A DNA stretch of 64,000 nt from Dillenia suffruticosa (lineage: Eukaryota; Streptophyta; Magnoliopsida; Dilleniales; Dilleniaceae): the NCBI GenBank assembly GCA_033439265.1, contig JAVTVX010000010.1, forward strand, positions 7,316,001 to 7,380,000, in the 5' to 3' direction. Below the pieces are notes generated by a model. That model was given only the letters and a program-made list of their open reading frames with translations. It ran no database searches and was not told the DNA's origin. Positions within the stretch are counted from its first letter, which is position 1. Each line of letters opens with the position of its first letter. The translations under genes and the position numbers were made by a program. Positions 37,098-49,735 of the stretch are shown here, one piece after another.

Positions 37098-37424
37098 ACT
37101 ATGAGATTTACAAATGAGTTGTTGGCTATCATAAGAAATATTTTTGATTTTATGAATCAAAATACTCTCAAACTAATCGTTTTAAAACTGTTATGAGGGG
37201 TAAAATTAAAAACAATTCAAAAAAAATAGAAGTAGCCGTTGAAACCGATCAGGCCAAGCCGGTTCCATTGTCCGTTGGAATCGGCCAGCCAACTGTGGGC
37301 CCGTGTCAGGCCGGTTCCCCATTCCGAGTTACTGTAGTCTGAGCCGATTTCCAAGCTAGGTTATAGCAAGGCGGCTGGGCCAGTTTTCGGACTGGAACCG
37401 GCAATGGCCAACCCTACAAAAAAG

Positions 37425-38690
37425 TGACTTTGGTTTGAAAGTGCCAATGCTATTGTTACTACCACTTGCAGCACAAAAGAATGATTTATTCTTTTTTTTT
37501 TTCTTCCTATTATTGGCTCGGAATATTCTTCTTATATTTGTTCCCTTAAGATTATATGCAACAGAAGAACTACGCCAAAAAAAAAGAATGATATTTTGAA
37601 TTGGGGCTTTTGATTTTGAATATTTTTCCATTAAATCTCTAATCAAGTTGCATTAATTAAAGTATATGATTCGATGGGGATGGTTTTTGCTTTATTACTA
37701 GTTGTATCACTAATCAATGTAAATATATTTTAATTGATTCATAAATCATAACCATATTAAATTAAATTTGTTTATATTATAAATCAATCAAAGCAGCTTA
37801 CATGAACAACCACATAATCAATTGGTTCATTTGCTCGAAAACTCATTTATTTATTTATTTGTTTGTTTGTTTTCATCGACCGGTATTTAAGTTATTTAAC
37901 TAATTTGATTCGAATACTATGCAGCTTATTTGGGGTTGATTTTCTTGGCACCTATTTTTTCGAGACTCAAAATCAAAATTTTAGTTAAATGAGTTTAGTG
38001 CCCTTACAATACACCCACAGGACATCGGTGAAAATCTTATTTAATAAATCTTATATTACTCTTCTTTTAAATGGCTTTTTTTAGTGACTATTTCTTTCGT
38101 TATTCTATTTCATGATTTTTTTTACTTGATAATGCAAAAAAATAAAATTTAAATTCAAAATCTTTTACTAAGTTTCGTATAAATTTTATGACTTCTAATA
38201 TGCACATGTAATTAGTAAGAACAAATTTAATCACTCCTTTAAGTTGTTTTTTCAAAGTAATGATCTTCTTAAGAAATATGTCCTTTTTACTGGGGACCAA
38301 AACCTTTCCCTCGGTTGCAATTTTTGAAAGTTTATCCTAGTGCTGTGAATTTACGGATTGTGAAGAAACAGTATGTGTGGGGGGCACGATCCTCCTTATT
38401 TATGCCGTATTAAGAGCATGAGAGAGAGAGAGATTTCAAGGAGTCTTCTTCCCACACCCAGCTTTTTTTTTTTTTGAAACAGAAGAGGTAGAAAGCTAAT
38501 ACCTTAACAAACATATGGCATCCCATATTCATAACATGAGGAAAAAAGGGGGAAAAGTAAAAGTTAAGAACCATAATTCATATACGTTGCATTACAGGAC
38601 TAGTCCCACATAAACACCAAACTGCAAAGTCGCTGATCACTTTATATAACATGCCATATAGTAACTAGAAATTTTAATAATAGATGCAAG
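37425..38690. other. intergenic, nothing recognised
   Basis: AT-rich intergenic sequence. The part next to 38700 is expected to be the 3' UTR of the minus-strand acyltransferase. Confidence 0.5.
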
Positions 38691-38699
38691 CCCAAATTT

Positions 38700-39674
38700 C
38701 TATTCTTCCATAAGAAACTCCTTGTCCTTCTCCAAGTTATCCATAGCTCCAATTTCCAAGCTGATCTCCACATCAATACTGCCTCCTCCGTTCTTTCCTT
38801 GGTACAAGTAGACCATTCCATCAAACCTGTTGTTGGTACCACTCCGAACACTCTCGGGTTTACCCCACCCGAAATCCACCTCATACACCTTGAACCTTGG
38901 TGAGCTTCCGACCGCCACGCAATTCATCCCGGCGTCCTTGTACTGGAAAATTTTTGGGGCATCCTCCCATTCCTTGTTCCGGGCATTGATCGCCTTCGAA
39001 TCATGTGCTTCAATAGCCTTTTGGATCAGGCCGGCTGTGAATGCAGGTGGGTTAGTGTATATTAACCCGGCTGCAGTCGCGGTGAATATGGCTTGAATCA
39101 AATTTCCAAAGTAGTTATCCGGCATTGGTGGGTCGACCCGTTTACGGCAATCTGCAAAGACTGTGTAGACGGTGAATTCTTCGGGTTTGAGTTGGCGGGC
39201 ACGAGTGACAGCCCGCCAAATGTGGGCCGAGAGCGATTGGAAGGTTGAGAATGGTTTCGTGCCACTTGGCAAATTTGCATTGACTTCTGATTTGATCTTG
39301 GTGATAGAGGATTCAGAGAATGGGAAGATCCTCTCTCGGAGCGGAGGATCCGACTTGGCATCTCCGTTGGATGTGACCGGGTTATAGGCCTCGGGTGGAG
39401 GGAGTTGGAGCTTGACGCGAGTGTTTCTTGCTTTGGTCCGGTCCAAGAAGGGTTGGACTGAAATAGTGCTGGACCCACGACAGATCTCGGCCCAAGAGCT
39501 CATGAAGTGCCACGTGGAGTTGCCGTCCAGGATTGCATGGTTCAGAGCACACCCAATCACCATCCCGTCTCTCAGCTTAGTGAACTAAATGGCATTTGGG
39601 ACAGGTCAACATTAGGGCAACATTGTGCAAACCAAAAGCACTCAATTAGGTTGCGTTCCATGAAATTTATACCA

Positions 39675-39712
<38 letters not shown>

Positions 39713-41137
39713 ATGTTAATAACATAATTAAAAATATTTACAAAAACATGCCCTGCCCTTGCCAAAAACTCTGAACCATCTACATTTGTAGTCTACTCTC
39801 GACGAACTTCACTTTTTCTGTACTTTTTGACAAACTTCGCTTGTCAAACCTATGCTCTTCCTAATTCATGAAAATTTGAATTATTGGAAACCGACTCCTC
39901 ATAATAGTTAAGTAATCCAATCCAAGTCATAGGCGCCAGAGGGTGCCCCAGAATTGGAAGGTTCATTTTATCCTCACCAACACTAACTTGTTTTAGACAA
40001 AGCCAAGCCATGCCAAGCCTTTTTACTACAAATGGAATTTCGGACTTCAGACTCCACCAATAAAAACAGCACACGAATTAAATGAATTTGGTAAGGGCAA
40101 GGAAGGTAGAAATGCAGCAATTATGGCAAAACAAATGAGACACCCTGCTCAATGGCACCAAGCCTTAAATTTCAAGACGGACACCACCTGCAAGATGCTT
40201 GCCAGCATCAGATTTATTACCGCTGTTACTGTGTGAAGAGTTTTATTATTTAAAAATCTGATACAATTTGAATTCAATGTTAAAAAAAAAAAAAAAAACA
40301 ATGTTAGTGTCCATTGATTTTATTAAAATCTCTTATCTTCGGCAAATTAATGAATGTTCTTCAAATCAAGATAAAACTAGATATTCACTTTAGATTGGCT
40401 TACCAAAATGGCAATTATAACTAAATGATCTGAACTGTTAAAAGAATTAGAATTATTTTACTCTTTATAAGAAAATATAATTTATAATTAACCAGAAAAA
40501 ATTATAAATACTTTAAATTCTTAATAGAACTACCATATGATGGTACAATGATCGGTGACATGATAATCCAATAGTTACCAGCAATATACAAGTATCAATG
40601 CCCATACCAGAAAAATGCTTATAAATGATAGGAGCCGATGCACAAGTACAGATGTGAATAATGTTATGTTACCTGCAGAGCTAAGAGTGGTCGATGAAGA
40701 CCTTCAAAGTTCAGGATCTTATTGTAAGGAAGCATTTGCTTCATCATGATGGTGTCATCTCTCTCCACGAGATCCGCCACGGTGATTTCCTCTGCCACCG
40801 CCTCCATCACCTCGACGCCGTCCATGTCATCATCATACTCAACCCTAAACACTCCTTCCTCATCTTTCTCCAGCTTCCCTGCAAGTTGATAAAATTCTTC
40901 CAAAACTAACCCTAACCCATCTTTTAATTTTCCCACCATTTCCTCAAAGTCACAACCCTTGTACACAAGCAACTTTTGGTTGTAGTAAAAGGCCAGGTAA
41001 GGAAGATCAAATGTTACCAAAGGGCACTCTTTTCTTCCAATTTTCTTTTGGGGTTTAACTTGGGAATTGTTTGTGATTTTGACCTTCACACTCTCAACTT
41101 TTTCTTCCTTGTTCACAGCTTCGCCAGCTCCTCCCAT
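38700..41137 (-). CDS. DCR: BAHD acyltransferase, DCR/PEL3 type (cutin biosynthesis)
   Basis: Exon 1 runs 41137 to 40673 (155 codons, donor CTGCAG|GTAACA). Exon 2 runs 39584 to 38700 (acceptor ATTTAG|TTC). The phase-0 join gives 449 aa, the usual BAHD size. The catalytic HxxxD is HAILD (His171-Asp175) and the structural DFGWG is at 392-396. ECPLVTFDLPYLAFYYNQKL near residue 37 and GLGLVLEEFYQLAGKL mark the DCR (DEFECTIVE IN CUTICULAR RIDGES, At5g23940) branch, and similarity to it runs the whole length. DCR is a cytosolic acyltransferase needed to incorporate 9(10),16-dihydroxy-hexadecanoate into cutin. The role here follows from the family. The 1088-nt intron holds a (TA)n run at 39679-39709. 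A TATA-like CTATAAGTAT lies at 41255-41264. Orthology is likely but rests on recognition alone. Confidence 0.93.
39679..39709. repeat. (TA)n microsatellite in the DCR intron
   Basis: About 31 bp of uninterrupted TA repeat. Confidence 0.95.
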
Positions 41138-41254
41138 GGTTTGACACTTGACAGAAAAGACAGACAGAAGTCACTTTTTTTTAAGACTAAATGAGAGTAC
41201 TATGATGAAGTTTGGAGAGAGAGTTTGGGGATCAGTGGGAAGAGCTTAAGAGTG

Positions 41255-41264
41255 ATACTTATAG
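41255..41264 (-). promoter_or_regulatory. TATA box of the DCR-type gene
   Basis: CTATAAGTAT on the minus strand about 118 bp upstream of the start codon, giving a leader of roughly 85-90 nt. Confidence 0.5.
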
Positions 41265-41428
41265 AAGAGAGGATGTATTTGAAAAAAAAAAAAACAGGAA
41301 GGTAGTTGAGAGCGCATTAAAGAATTTCATGAGAGCAGTTGTGACCTATTAAATTTCTTTAACTCTGTTGGGTTTCGGTGGGAGTTGAGTAAAGACCCCC
41401 CCCCCCCTTCTTTATAATGCCAATCTCT

Positions 41429-41462
<34 letters not shown>

Positions 41463-42247
41463 GATTAAAAAAAAAACAGAAAGCAAGACAAAAATTAATC
41501 CTACAAAATATTATGTTTCTTTTGTCGGCGGTATGGTATATACGGTACACGGTGAAAAGAAATACTAGGTAAGCATGGGAAGACAAAATGAAATTACAAG
41601 GGAGTGGGTACAATTTGGTTTGCAGCCATCGATGATAGAGATGAAAAATCAAGTATAAATCTATGCGTGGAAAATGCTTTAAATGATTCATGAACTTAAG
41701 CATAGAATAATATATAACTCCGTTGAGATTGGCTTCAATTGAGATGACAAGTTTTTTAACATAATTAATTATTAATATGATAATAATTTTAATTTTTATT
41801 AAGAGATTTAATTTTACTTACAAAATTTTATATTTTTTGTTAAATATATTTTTACTTTGGTTAAAGATATTACAAGCAAAATCATATAAAATGAAGAACA
41901 AATCAGTAATTGATTAATTTTTGGGATTAAACGAAAATTCAAGTGGGAAAATATCAAAGTGTATATATGAGCTCTCACTCACACCCGACGAATTTAAAAA
42001 AGAAATGATAATATAAAAGGGCATCGTTTGATTATTGTTCATCATGAACATGTTTTATTTCACATCAAGAGGGATTCATAAATCAAATCTCATATTTTAA
42101 GTCTTCTTGTGCAATGAATGCGGCAATAAAATTGAAGTCTTGATTCGCGCCTAAAAATTTTAGATTCTTATTCCAAATTCTCCCCCATCAAAATAACAAA
42201 ATTAGATTCTTAAATAATAAGAATAAATATGCAAAAGACAGTTTTTA

Positions 42248-42250
<3 letters not shown>
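41265..42250. other. upstream region of DCR, intergenic
   Basis: Contains a C-run at about 41397 and (CT)n at 41434-41460. Nothing else was recognised. Confidence 0.5.
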
Positions 42251-42302
<52 letters not shown>

Positions 42303-42316
42303 TCTCTCTCTCTCTC
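42251..42316. repeat. (CT)n microsatellite, about 65 bp
   Basis: CT repeat with a single interruption (CCC). Sits just left of a SINE. Confidence 0.95.
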
Positions 42317-42362
42317 GTCACGGTGACGTTTTTTTCGATACGTTGTAATCTTAAATTACTTT

Positions 42363-42557
42363 ACCGATACTTCGTTTAGTGGGAAGAATATTAACATACT
42401 ATATCATGAATCAAAATTCAAATTTTGATAATGGTAAAAATGATATTGGGAGAACTCTCTCCCGATTGGAACCCGATAGTAACTCGGTTAAAATTAGTCA
42501 AAATAAAACTCTGAATACTTAACGATGAATTAAGTCTAGGGAACCAAAAAAAAATCC
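42363..42557 (+). mobile_element. tRNA-derived SINE, family A
   Basis: Perfect 11-bp duplication TAAATTACTTT (42352-42362 and 42558-42568). The body shares ATATTGGGAGAACTCTC, CGGTTAAAATTAGTCAAAAT and GAATACTTAACGATG with the other copies and ends in an A-rich tail. The head is diverged. Confidence 0.8.
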
Positions 42558-42568
42558 TAAATTACTTT

Positions 42569-44594
42569 TTTTTTTTTTTTCTTTTGGATAGTTTATTGAT
42601 TAATCCTTTGTGTTTTTTCTAACGTTGGTTTGTGTTTGGTGACGTGTTGTTGGTCCATTTCGTGTTTGCCTTTCCTAGGAAAGTCATCTGTTGGATTTAT
42701 TAAGGCCGCTTGCTCGTACAACTCTACATAGGCACAACATGGTGTTATTTATATAGATATTTAGTGTCTAATTATTTTAAAGATAATTTTGAAACTTTTA
42801 GCATGTATTAAGAGTTTTTTATTTTTTAGAAAAAGAAATAAAAAATTTGTAAGAGTGTTTTAACACATACATGTATTCTCAAACATTAGTAGCATGAGTC
42901 ATACCCAAATGACCACGTTACTTTTTAAAATTTGGTGATCGATGTGATAGGTATTTTGTTCTTTACACCATATTTTGTAACTACGAATCATGAAGAAACA
43001 GTGTGAACAAATTAATACTATTATTTTACACTGATATTTATTGATCAATGTAATAATAGTACAATAGGAGTAATTTAATCCCAAATAGATTAGTGTTTTT
43101 GAATTTGCAATGTTATGTGTAAAATAATAGTGGTGAGATGGAAAAGCCCAACCATAGGAACACATTTAGTCTCCTTTTAAAAATCTTTATGATACTCATC
43201 TATTGGCCGAGAAATCCTGAATGACTCGACATTCTGAGCGATCTGAGGTAATGAGAGACACTAGTCGTTCTGGTTGGAATTGTATACGTTCTCACCCTAT
43301 AGCTACTACATAAATGGGGGTCAATAAGCAGTTAACCATATAGCCCACAATTTCCCAACAAAGCTACCAAACCCCATTACTTCACTTCAGTTGCATTGGG
43401 TTAGACCATACTGAACACTCTACTCCCCCTTACTGGAATCCTTACAAAACTGGCCATCTACTCTCTCTCTCTCTCTCTCTGCGTGCACCCTATGGACACA
43501 GAGATGGGCACGGAAAAGCCTGAGAGTGGATCAGTGGATATTATAGCAACAAAGCCAATAGAATGGCGACATATATTGCTAAGACTATAATATTATAATT
43601 AGTCATTCTGAATTGCCAATTAATATAATCAATGTAATATAAATGATTAGTTCTTTACACTCTTGTATTTAAATCCTACTATTATTTTACTTTTTAATTG
43701 ATATTATAATATTGTGTGCTATATGGTTAACTACTATATGCATTATGACTTTTGGATCATAATGGTACAGCTGGTTGCGCATGATTCCTACCATGTCCCA
43801 TCCATGCCGATCTACTCCCAGCAAATTTTATTTTATTTTACTTTACTTATAACAACTTTTAATTAAAGTAACATTTTTATTAAAAAAAAAAAAATAGATA
43901 GAAATTTATAAGTATAAATTAAATAATTTTTAAAAATTGAAATTATTATTATATTAATATCTTTTTTTAGATAAAATCTTAATTAATTTCAATCGACAGT
44001 TGAGAGGAAGTTAGCATTTAAGAGTAACAACCCCAACAAAGAATCAAAACAAATAAAATAAGAAAAGCAAGCAATCCAAGGAGTGTATAAATTAGGGAGT
44101 CCTCATCCAAATTAATGCGGTAGGGTCACCTATCCCATCTAACTGTACTGGAAAATCCCAAAATTACCCTTATACGTAATTTTATTTTCAATTACAAGAA
44201 TACTTTAGTTGCTTCTTTAAATGTGCTATTGGAGTACCGTGCTTTAAATGTGCAATTACTTACTTTTACCTTCTGACTTATATATATATTTTTTAATTTT
44301 AAGTCCATTTGAGAATAATTAATCCAAGTTTCTAGCAGAACTACTAAAAGTATAGAAAAAGTTTAAATAATAAAAAAGGGTATATGATTTTTTTTAATAA
44401 AAGTAAGAATAATTTCATCAATTAAGTATAATTAATCTTTTTTTCAAAAATTTTAAAAGTAAAGATAAGTCGGTGGCTTTTATAATTGCCTCTGAAGATA
44501 GGAGAATATGAAAAAAAAAATAAAAAAAAATAATAATAACAACAACAGCATATTATTAGGGATTTTGTAATATAAATTAAAATCAGGGTAATAT
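42569..44594. other. intergenic, nothing recognised
   Basis: AT-rich sequence with a (CT)n run near 43460. No coding potential was recognised. Confidence 0.5.
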
Positions 44595-44597
44595 TTT

Positions 44598-45676
44598 CAC
44601 TATAAGAAAACACGTCATCAGCAATGGAAAATTATCGACGGAAAAAAATACATCAGTAATAGCTATGAATTTGCGATAGATTAATGTCGAATTGAATACC
44701 GAAAGATTAATGACGGATTATCGACACAATTTTCAGCAATGAAAAAATTTCGTCATTAATCTGTCAGTGTGGTAGTGTAGGGTAAAAAAATAATAAAATA
44801 AATAAATACAGTGATTAGCGATAAAAAATTTCACAACGGATTAGTAATAGATTATCGACAGATAGCCAAGATATGTCGGCAAGATGATAAATCTTTAATT
44901 TCTTTAATTTTTTTAATTTTTTAATTTTTTTAATTTTTTTAATTTTTTTAATTTTTTTAATTTTTTTAATTTTTTCAATTTTTTTAATTTTTTAATTTTT
45001 TAATATTTATTTAATAATTCTTTTTCTTTTTCTTTTTCTTTTATTTTGTAGAAAAATAATATTATTTTATTTTTAATTTTTTTATTATTTTATTTTAAGC
45101 TAAATTTTTATTATTTTATAATAAATTATCATTTTAAATTATTTTATTATTATTAAAAAAAGTGAGATGAAGATAACAAATAAAAAAAATAAGAATAGAA
45201 ATGTTATTGTGGTCCGGTGGTTGTAGTGTCCCTCTCATTTTATTTGTGTATCGAACTTGACTGGAGGCAGGCTTGAGGAATTTTTCACGAATTAAAGGCC
45301 GCAGGCTGGTGCATGGGCGGGGCACATGAAGGTGCATGTGAGGGAGAGTGAGGATGCGTGCCAACTAGTGGAAGCGCGTGAAGGCGCATGCATACACCTG
45401 AAAGCTCAAAGAATTAGCGACAGAAAAATTCCATCATTAATATTTTTTCATATTTTCTTTTATCAACGACTGATAATTTAGCGACGGATTTTTTTTATCG
45501 CTAATTCGTCACTGATATTTAGCAACAGATAGTATTCCATTTATAATATTTAGCGGAGTGGTTTTTAGCGACGGATTTAGTGACAGAAAAAATCTGTCGT
45601 TAATACCGTTTATCGACAGATTTTTTATTTTCAACGACAAATATTTTAGTTGCTGATGGCGTGTTTTCTTACTGTG
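44598..45676. mobile_element. non-autonomous CACTA-like element (1079 bp)
   Basis: The left end CACTATAAGAAAACACG continues with TCATCAGCAA. The right end is the inverse of CACAGTAAGAAAACACG and continues with CCATCAGCAA. They are inverted repeats over about 27 bp with three mismatches. The flanking 3-mers are both TTT, which matches the expected size but carries little information. Subterminal CGACGGATTT / AGCGACGGA repeats are present at both sides. The interior is a TTTTTTAA tandem run (44893-45003) plus a GC-rich module (45208-45380). No transposase. Confidence 0.82.
44893..45003. repeat. (TTTTTTAA)n-type tandem repeat
   Basis: About 110 bp of TTTTTTTAA/TTTTTTAA units with slight length variation, inside the third CACTA-like element. 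Confidence 0.85.
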
Positions 45677-45812
45677 TTTGTAATTTATGGATGGTACAAT
45701 TTTTTTTATTTTGGTCACCGCAATAATAAGATAATAATACAAAGAAGGAAGACCTTACTTCGGATTACTTTATTTTAAGTTGTTTTATTTACTTATAATT
45801 CAAATGAAATAT

Positions 45813-47340
45813 TGTTATAAATCCTAAAAATTTTGGGTGGATATACAATGTATGGAAGGTAAATATTTTGAAAAAATACACATGATACTTATATTACTAT
45901 TAACAATATCTTTTATATATCAATATCATGATATGAAAATATTACGTATTTGGAAGGATACTTGACTTTATAACCTTTCATTTATATACACATTCCGATT
46001 TGTATAATACCCTATTTCCGTAATTTTATTATACATAGACAATATTCATATAAGAGAATAAGAAATCTCTCTATTTCTCTTTCTCTCTCTCATTTTTTCT
46101 TTATTAGTATTTTTTAATTTATAACATGTTATTAGTATGAAATTCTGTCCAATCGAGTATGAAATTCTCACAAACAAATAATAGACTTTCTTGGGATGAA
46201 TTTTTTATTATTTTCTATAGAAATTTTGTTGAATATTATGGATTTTTCAAAATATACTCTGAAATTACAATTTATTCTGATTTTTTAGATCAAAAAAGGA
46301 ACTGTTATAGTTTTGTTATATTTATTATTTTTAATCTTATTATTGATTAAGTATATATGCTGAAAACCAGATTTTGCATATTACTATTCTAAAGGTCTGT
46401 TATAAGACATAGATTTGGTATAACAATACCACATATTTAATCAATAAGTTTTCATTAAAATATATATATTTTATAAATGTATTATTTATTTTCTCATTAC
46501 TTGATAATGCCACACTTTGTGAAACTCGAATTTATGACTCTTGATATTATGGAAAAAAAATTATTTATAATGAGTTAGATGTTGAAATGTATCTAAATGA
46601 AATGAATCTAAAAGACACTATTAAAATAATTTGAAGGAATAATAATGATAGAAAAATATAACCATGTGAAAATGGTTGTTCTTATGATGGAAAAAATTTT
46701 GTAAAGAAAATATTATTGGAAAAAATATGCTAGAAAATTTTTCACTCTTCATGCTTTAAATTTGCTAATGCATAACAATATCGGAAAAAGGAATTCAAAA
46801 TATTCTGAATTGATTTTATATCTCATTGTGACTCAACGAAATATTATTGATGAAAATCATGAAACTTGACCTATTAGTTCTAGTCTATTCTCTTAAGCGA
46901 ATACGATTAAATATTGTTATGAATATGAAAGAAGTCATGATTGTAATGATTATTGTGAATATGCAAATTTATCAAATCACATAAATGGTCATGCAAATTC
47001 ATTAAACTACTACAAATGAAAAAATCTTGATAAAATTTATCAAACCACCAGAAGTGGTCATACAAATTTATCAAACCACTAGAAATAGATAAATCACGAT
47101 GAAAAACAAGACAAAGAAAAGATAAAAAATATTAATTAATTCCATGTATTTTATTCTTTTTATCAATTTATAATTATTTTCATTACACCAAATGATCACC
47201 AGAAATGGTAGTGACTTTTGTCGTAGTTGTGACCGAGAGCGAAATAATTATGACAATATTAATAAACATGAGCTATCAAATGAAAAAAACAAATATTGCC
47301 ACCAGAAGTTGGACAATAATACTAAGAAAATTAATAAATA
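45813..47340 (+). mobile_element. 5' part of a decayed Ty1/copia element (LTR plus gag)
   Basis: TGTTATAAATCC...TTTATAACA (45813-46126, 314 bp) has LTR-like ends. It is followed at once by TGTTATTAGTATGA, a form of the primer site (TTATCAGCACGA type) used by Retrofit-like copia elements. Downstream, broken plus-strand frames resemble copia gag, for example KLEFMTLDI, then VLDVEMYLNEMNLKDTI near 46520-46630. Repeated ACCAGAAGTGGTCATACAA phrases lie near 47045. No pol, second LTR or target duplication was seen. The element stops where the gypsy fragment begins. Confidence 0.6.
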
Positions 47341-47342
47341 TC

Positions 47343-47651
47343 TTATGCAAGTTCATGAAATTTAAGAAGTAAGTGAATAAGACTGTATTTCAATTCAAAT
47401 GAAGACTCAATTTCAAAAAAATTAATATATAGAGATTGTTGGTTAACATCAAGTGTAGCTAACTCCCTTAAAGTTCTCGGTGCAGCCATCTTCTCATTCT
47501 TGATGTGTTGCTCCTCACTCTCACTAGAAAAATCCTGCAATTCCTCGTCCAGATTGAGTTCAAGTAATGAAGATGTGCATTGTTTCGTTTGCTTGGTTTT
47601 CTTAGTAAGTCCGAGTTTTTTTCTAAATTTCCGGGTCAAACACGGATTCAT
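47343..47651 (-). pseudogene. Athila-type gypsy gag fragment
   Basis: A minus-strand frame of 102 aa contains MAAPRTLRELATLDVNQQSL followed by a FELKYSLIHLL segment. This is the hallmark N-terminal gag block of plant Athila/Tat Ty3/gypsy elements. It breaks off after LLKFHELA, where the family continues for hundreds of residues. Confidence 0.75.
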
Positions 47652-48800
47652 CTATATGAGAAGAACGAGACATATACCCCCAAAAAAGTAAAACTTAAAA
47701 AAATAAATCAATTAACATTGTCCCCCAACAGCGGCGCTAAAATTTGGTGGGTATCAATCCAATAAAAATAAATTGTCTTACTTAAAATAATATGAGTATA
47801 AAGTAAGTAAGGTCATCTCCACAAGGAATAATAGATTTATTTCTTTTAAGAAAAATTAAAAGTAAAGAAAAAGATGAGGGTCTGAATTTAATTAAACTAA
47901 TAAATTAATAAAACAAAGAAAATAATTGACTAAAGTAAATAACTAAACTCGAAATTAAAAGAATAAAATTTAATGGGAATTCAATTTCTAGCCAAATAAA
48001 TTATTTCTACCTTAATTTCATGTGATTGATCATCAATTTATTTAAAAATTTCAACACCCATAGATAAATTGGTTATTGTCATTTAACAAATGCTAAACAA
48101 TCATCCTCTCTTTACTTCGTCAGTAATTAACACAAATTTTTTAATTATTTTCTTAATCGAGAGACAATTCTAGAGAATTTCTTAGAATTTGAAATTTCGA
48201 CAATATTAAAATTTAGAGAGATTTAATTTTAATCAACAAACACACAACGAATTTATTTAAATTAAATTATTTAATTCCATAATATAGATTACACTATTAT
48301 CAAATTCTTATATTTATATCATTCACCACTATATATTAAAATAAATAAACAATTATGAATTTATCATTTTAATTGATCATAAATTATTTTAAAACTATTA
48401 AATATTGATTATTATTTAATAAATTTTTTAAAAATCATAATATATGAAATATAAAAATTAAATAAATACTTATAAGATATTGATTTAATATATTTAATTA
48501 GATCTCATAATTATAGAAAATCAATCTTTCGATAATCTTTTAAAAAGAAAGCATATTTAAAATGAAAACACGGAAGAAGGAAACTCATAAAATAAGTAAA
48601 ATACTATTTAAATTAAAATAATGGTCGATGTTGAAAATTGATTAGTATATCAGAAAGAATGACCTACTGCCGCCGCCGCCGTCTACCAATGCCTATACAT
48701 ATCTCTCTTTGACTGTCAGCTGCCTCCGATATATATAAGTGAACCTCCCATTTTCTGAAAAGGAGATACGACGAAGTCTTAAGCAACTCCTAAAACAATA
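47652..48800 (-). mobile_element. gypsy primer-site and LTR fragment
   Basis: On the minus strand, AGCGCCGCTGTTGGGGGACA (about 47708-47735 with flanks) is a degenerate tRNA-Asp-type primer-binding site as used by Athila elements. Beyond it, the phrase GGTCATCTCCACAAGGAATA is typical of the 3' edge of their LTRs. The outer LTR boundary could not be set, so the right coordinate is approximate, and a full second LTR is absent. Confidence 0.5.
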
Positions 48801-48957
48801 AAAAGAAAATTTCTCTTACCCAAATGACCTACTTGATTTGATAAAGAAATTAATCGACTAAAATAAAAGATTATAATTTTTAGAGTTTTCAAACTTTCCT
48901 TTCTTAAATATTATAAATATAACAAAACCTTCTTCGGTACTTCTATTTTGAGTCCCA

Positions 48958-49165
48958 TTTTTTTTTTTGAATTTTTTTTTATCTTGATTTGATCACCACC
49001 CAATATCAGAAATTTCGTCCCTATTAATCTGGATCGATAGTTATAGGATCCGATCGGGGTAGGTCTCTCAATATTATTTTTTTCGTATTTAGGGAGAGTC
49101 GAACTCCTGATTTGATTAAGGGATGAAGGTACTCACCCATCTACACCAACAAATATTGATTAAAG
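48958..49165 (-). mobile_element. tRNA-derived SINE, family A
   Basis: Reverse-strand copy. The head is GTTGGTGTAGATGGGTGAG, the B-box is CAGGAGTTCGACTCTCC, then AATATTGAGAGACCTAC and CAGATTAATAGGGACG, with a long A-tail (T-runs on the plus strand). This copy keeps the clearest tRNA-like boxes. The target duplication was not resolved. Confidence 0.78.
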
Positions 49166-49299
49166 TTTTCTGCAACCAAAAAATGGAACATATAGCTTTG
49201 ATTTTCAATAAAACAATATAGTATTCCGATACGTTAACCCTTTTTTTCAAGAAAGAAAAAACTTAATTGCTTCCAATCAAATAATTTATTAAAGAGGCT

Positions 49300-49735
49300 C
49301 TTGTTTATGGTTGTTATATGAATCGAGTTGAATACGAGTCATTCGCAAACCAGTTGATCAATGACTTAATTTGACTTGATTTGGATCGAACTCGAGTCGA
49401 GTTCGAATGATTTTATTATAAAATTAAGTCGAATTTAAATAATAAAATTTTAAATTCAAAAATTTATCGAATAACTCGATAACATATATTAATATATTAA
49501 ATATATTTTTATATATAATTATAATATAAAAAAATTAAATAAAATTTAATATATTAATATATTATATAAAAATTAAAATTTTTAGATTTTATTACCGATC
49601 GATGGTTCGAATCCTATTATTGCTAGTCGCTCGATTCGAATTTGAATTCGAGTGGGGTTAAAAAATTCGAGCTTAGGTTGGGATACAGAGATACTCGGAA
49701 TTAATTTGACTTGAATATACTCGTGCTCTTGATGC
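49300..49735. repeat. CTCGAGT-rich repeat, MITE-like remnant
   Basis: Two outer segments rich in TCGAACTCGAGTCGAGTTCG and ATTCGAATTTGAATTCGAGT phrases flank an AT-rich centre, giving rough mirror symmetry. Precise terminal repeats and target duplications were not found. Confidence 0.35.

Larger units (their letters stand above)
34226..37416 (-). mobile_element. degenerate hAT (hobo-Ac-Tam3) transposon (3191 bp)
   Basis: The left end TAGAGTTGGACC and the right end, inverse of TAGGGTTGGCC, are imperfect terminal inverted repeats. The flanking 8-mers CGAAAAAG (34218-34225) and CAAAAAAG (37417-37424) match at 7 of 8 positions, the duplication size of hAT. Both ends carry about 170 bp of GC-rich subterminal sequence full of GGCCGG/CCGGTTC motifs. 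The interior encodes minus-strand transposase remnants. A SINE is inserted at 36896-37097. Confidence 0.88.
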
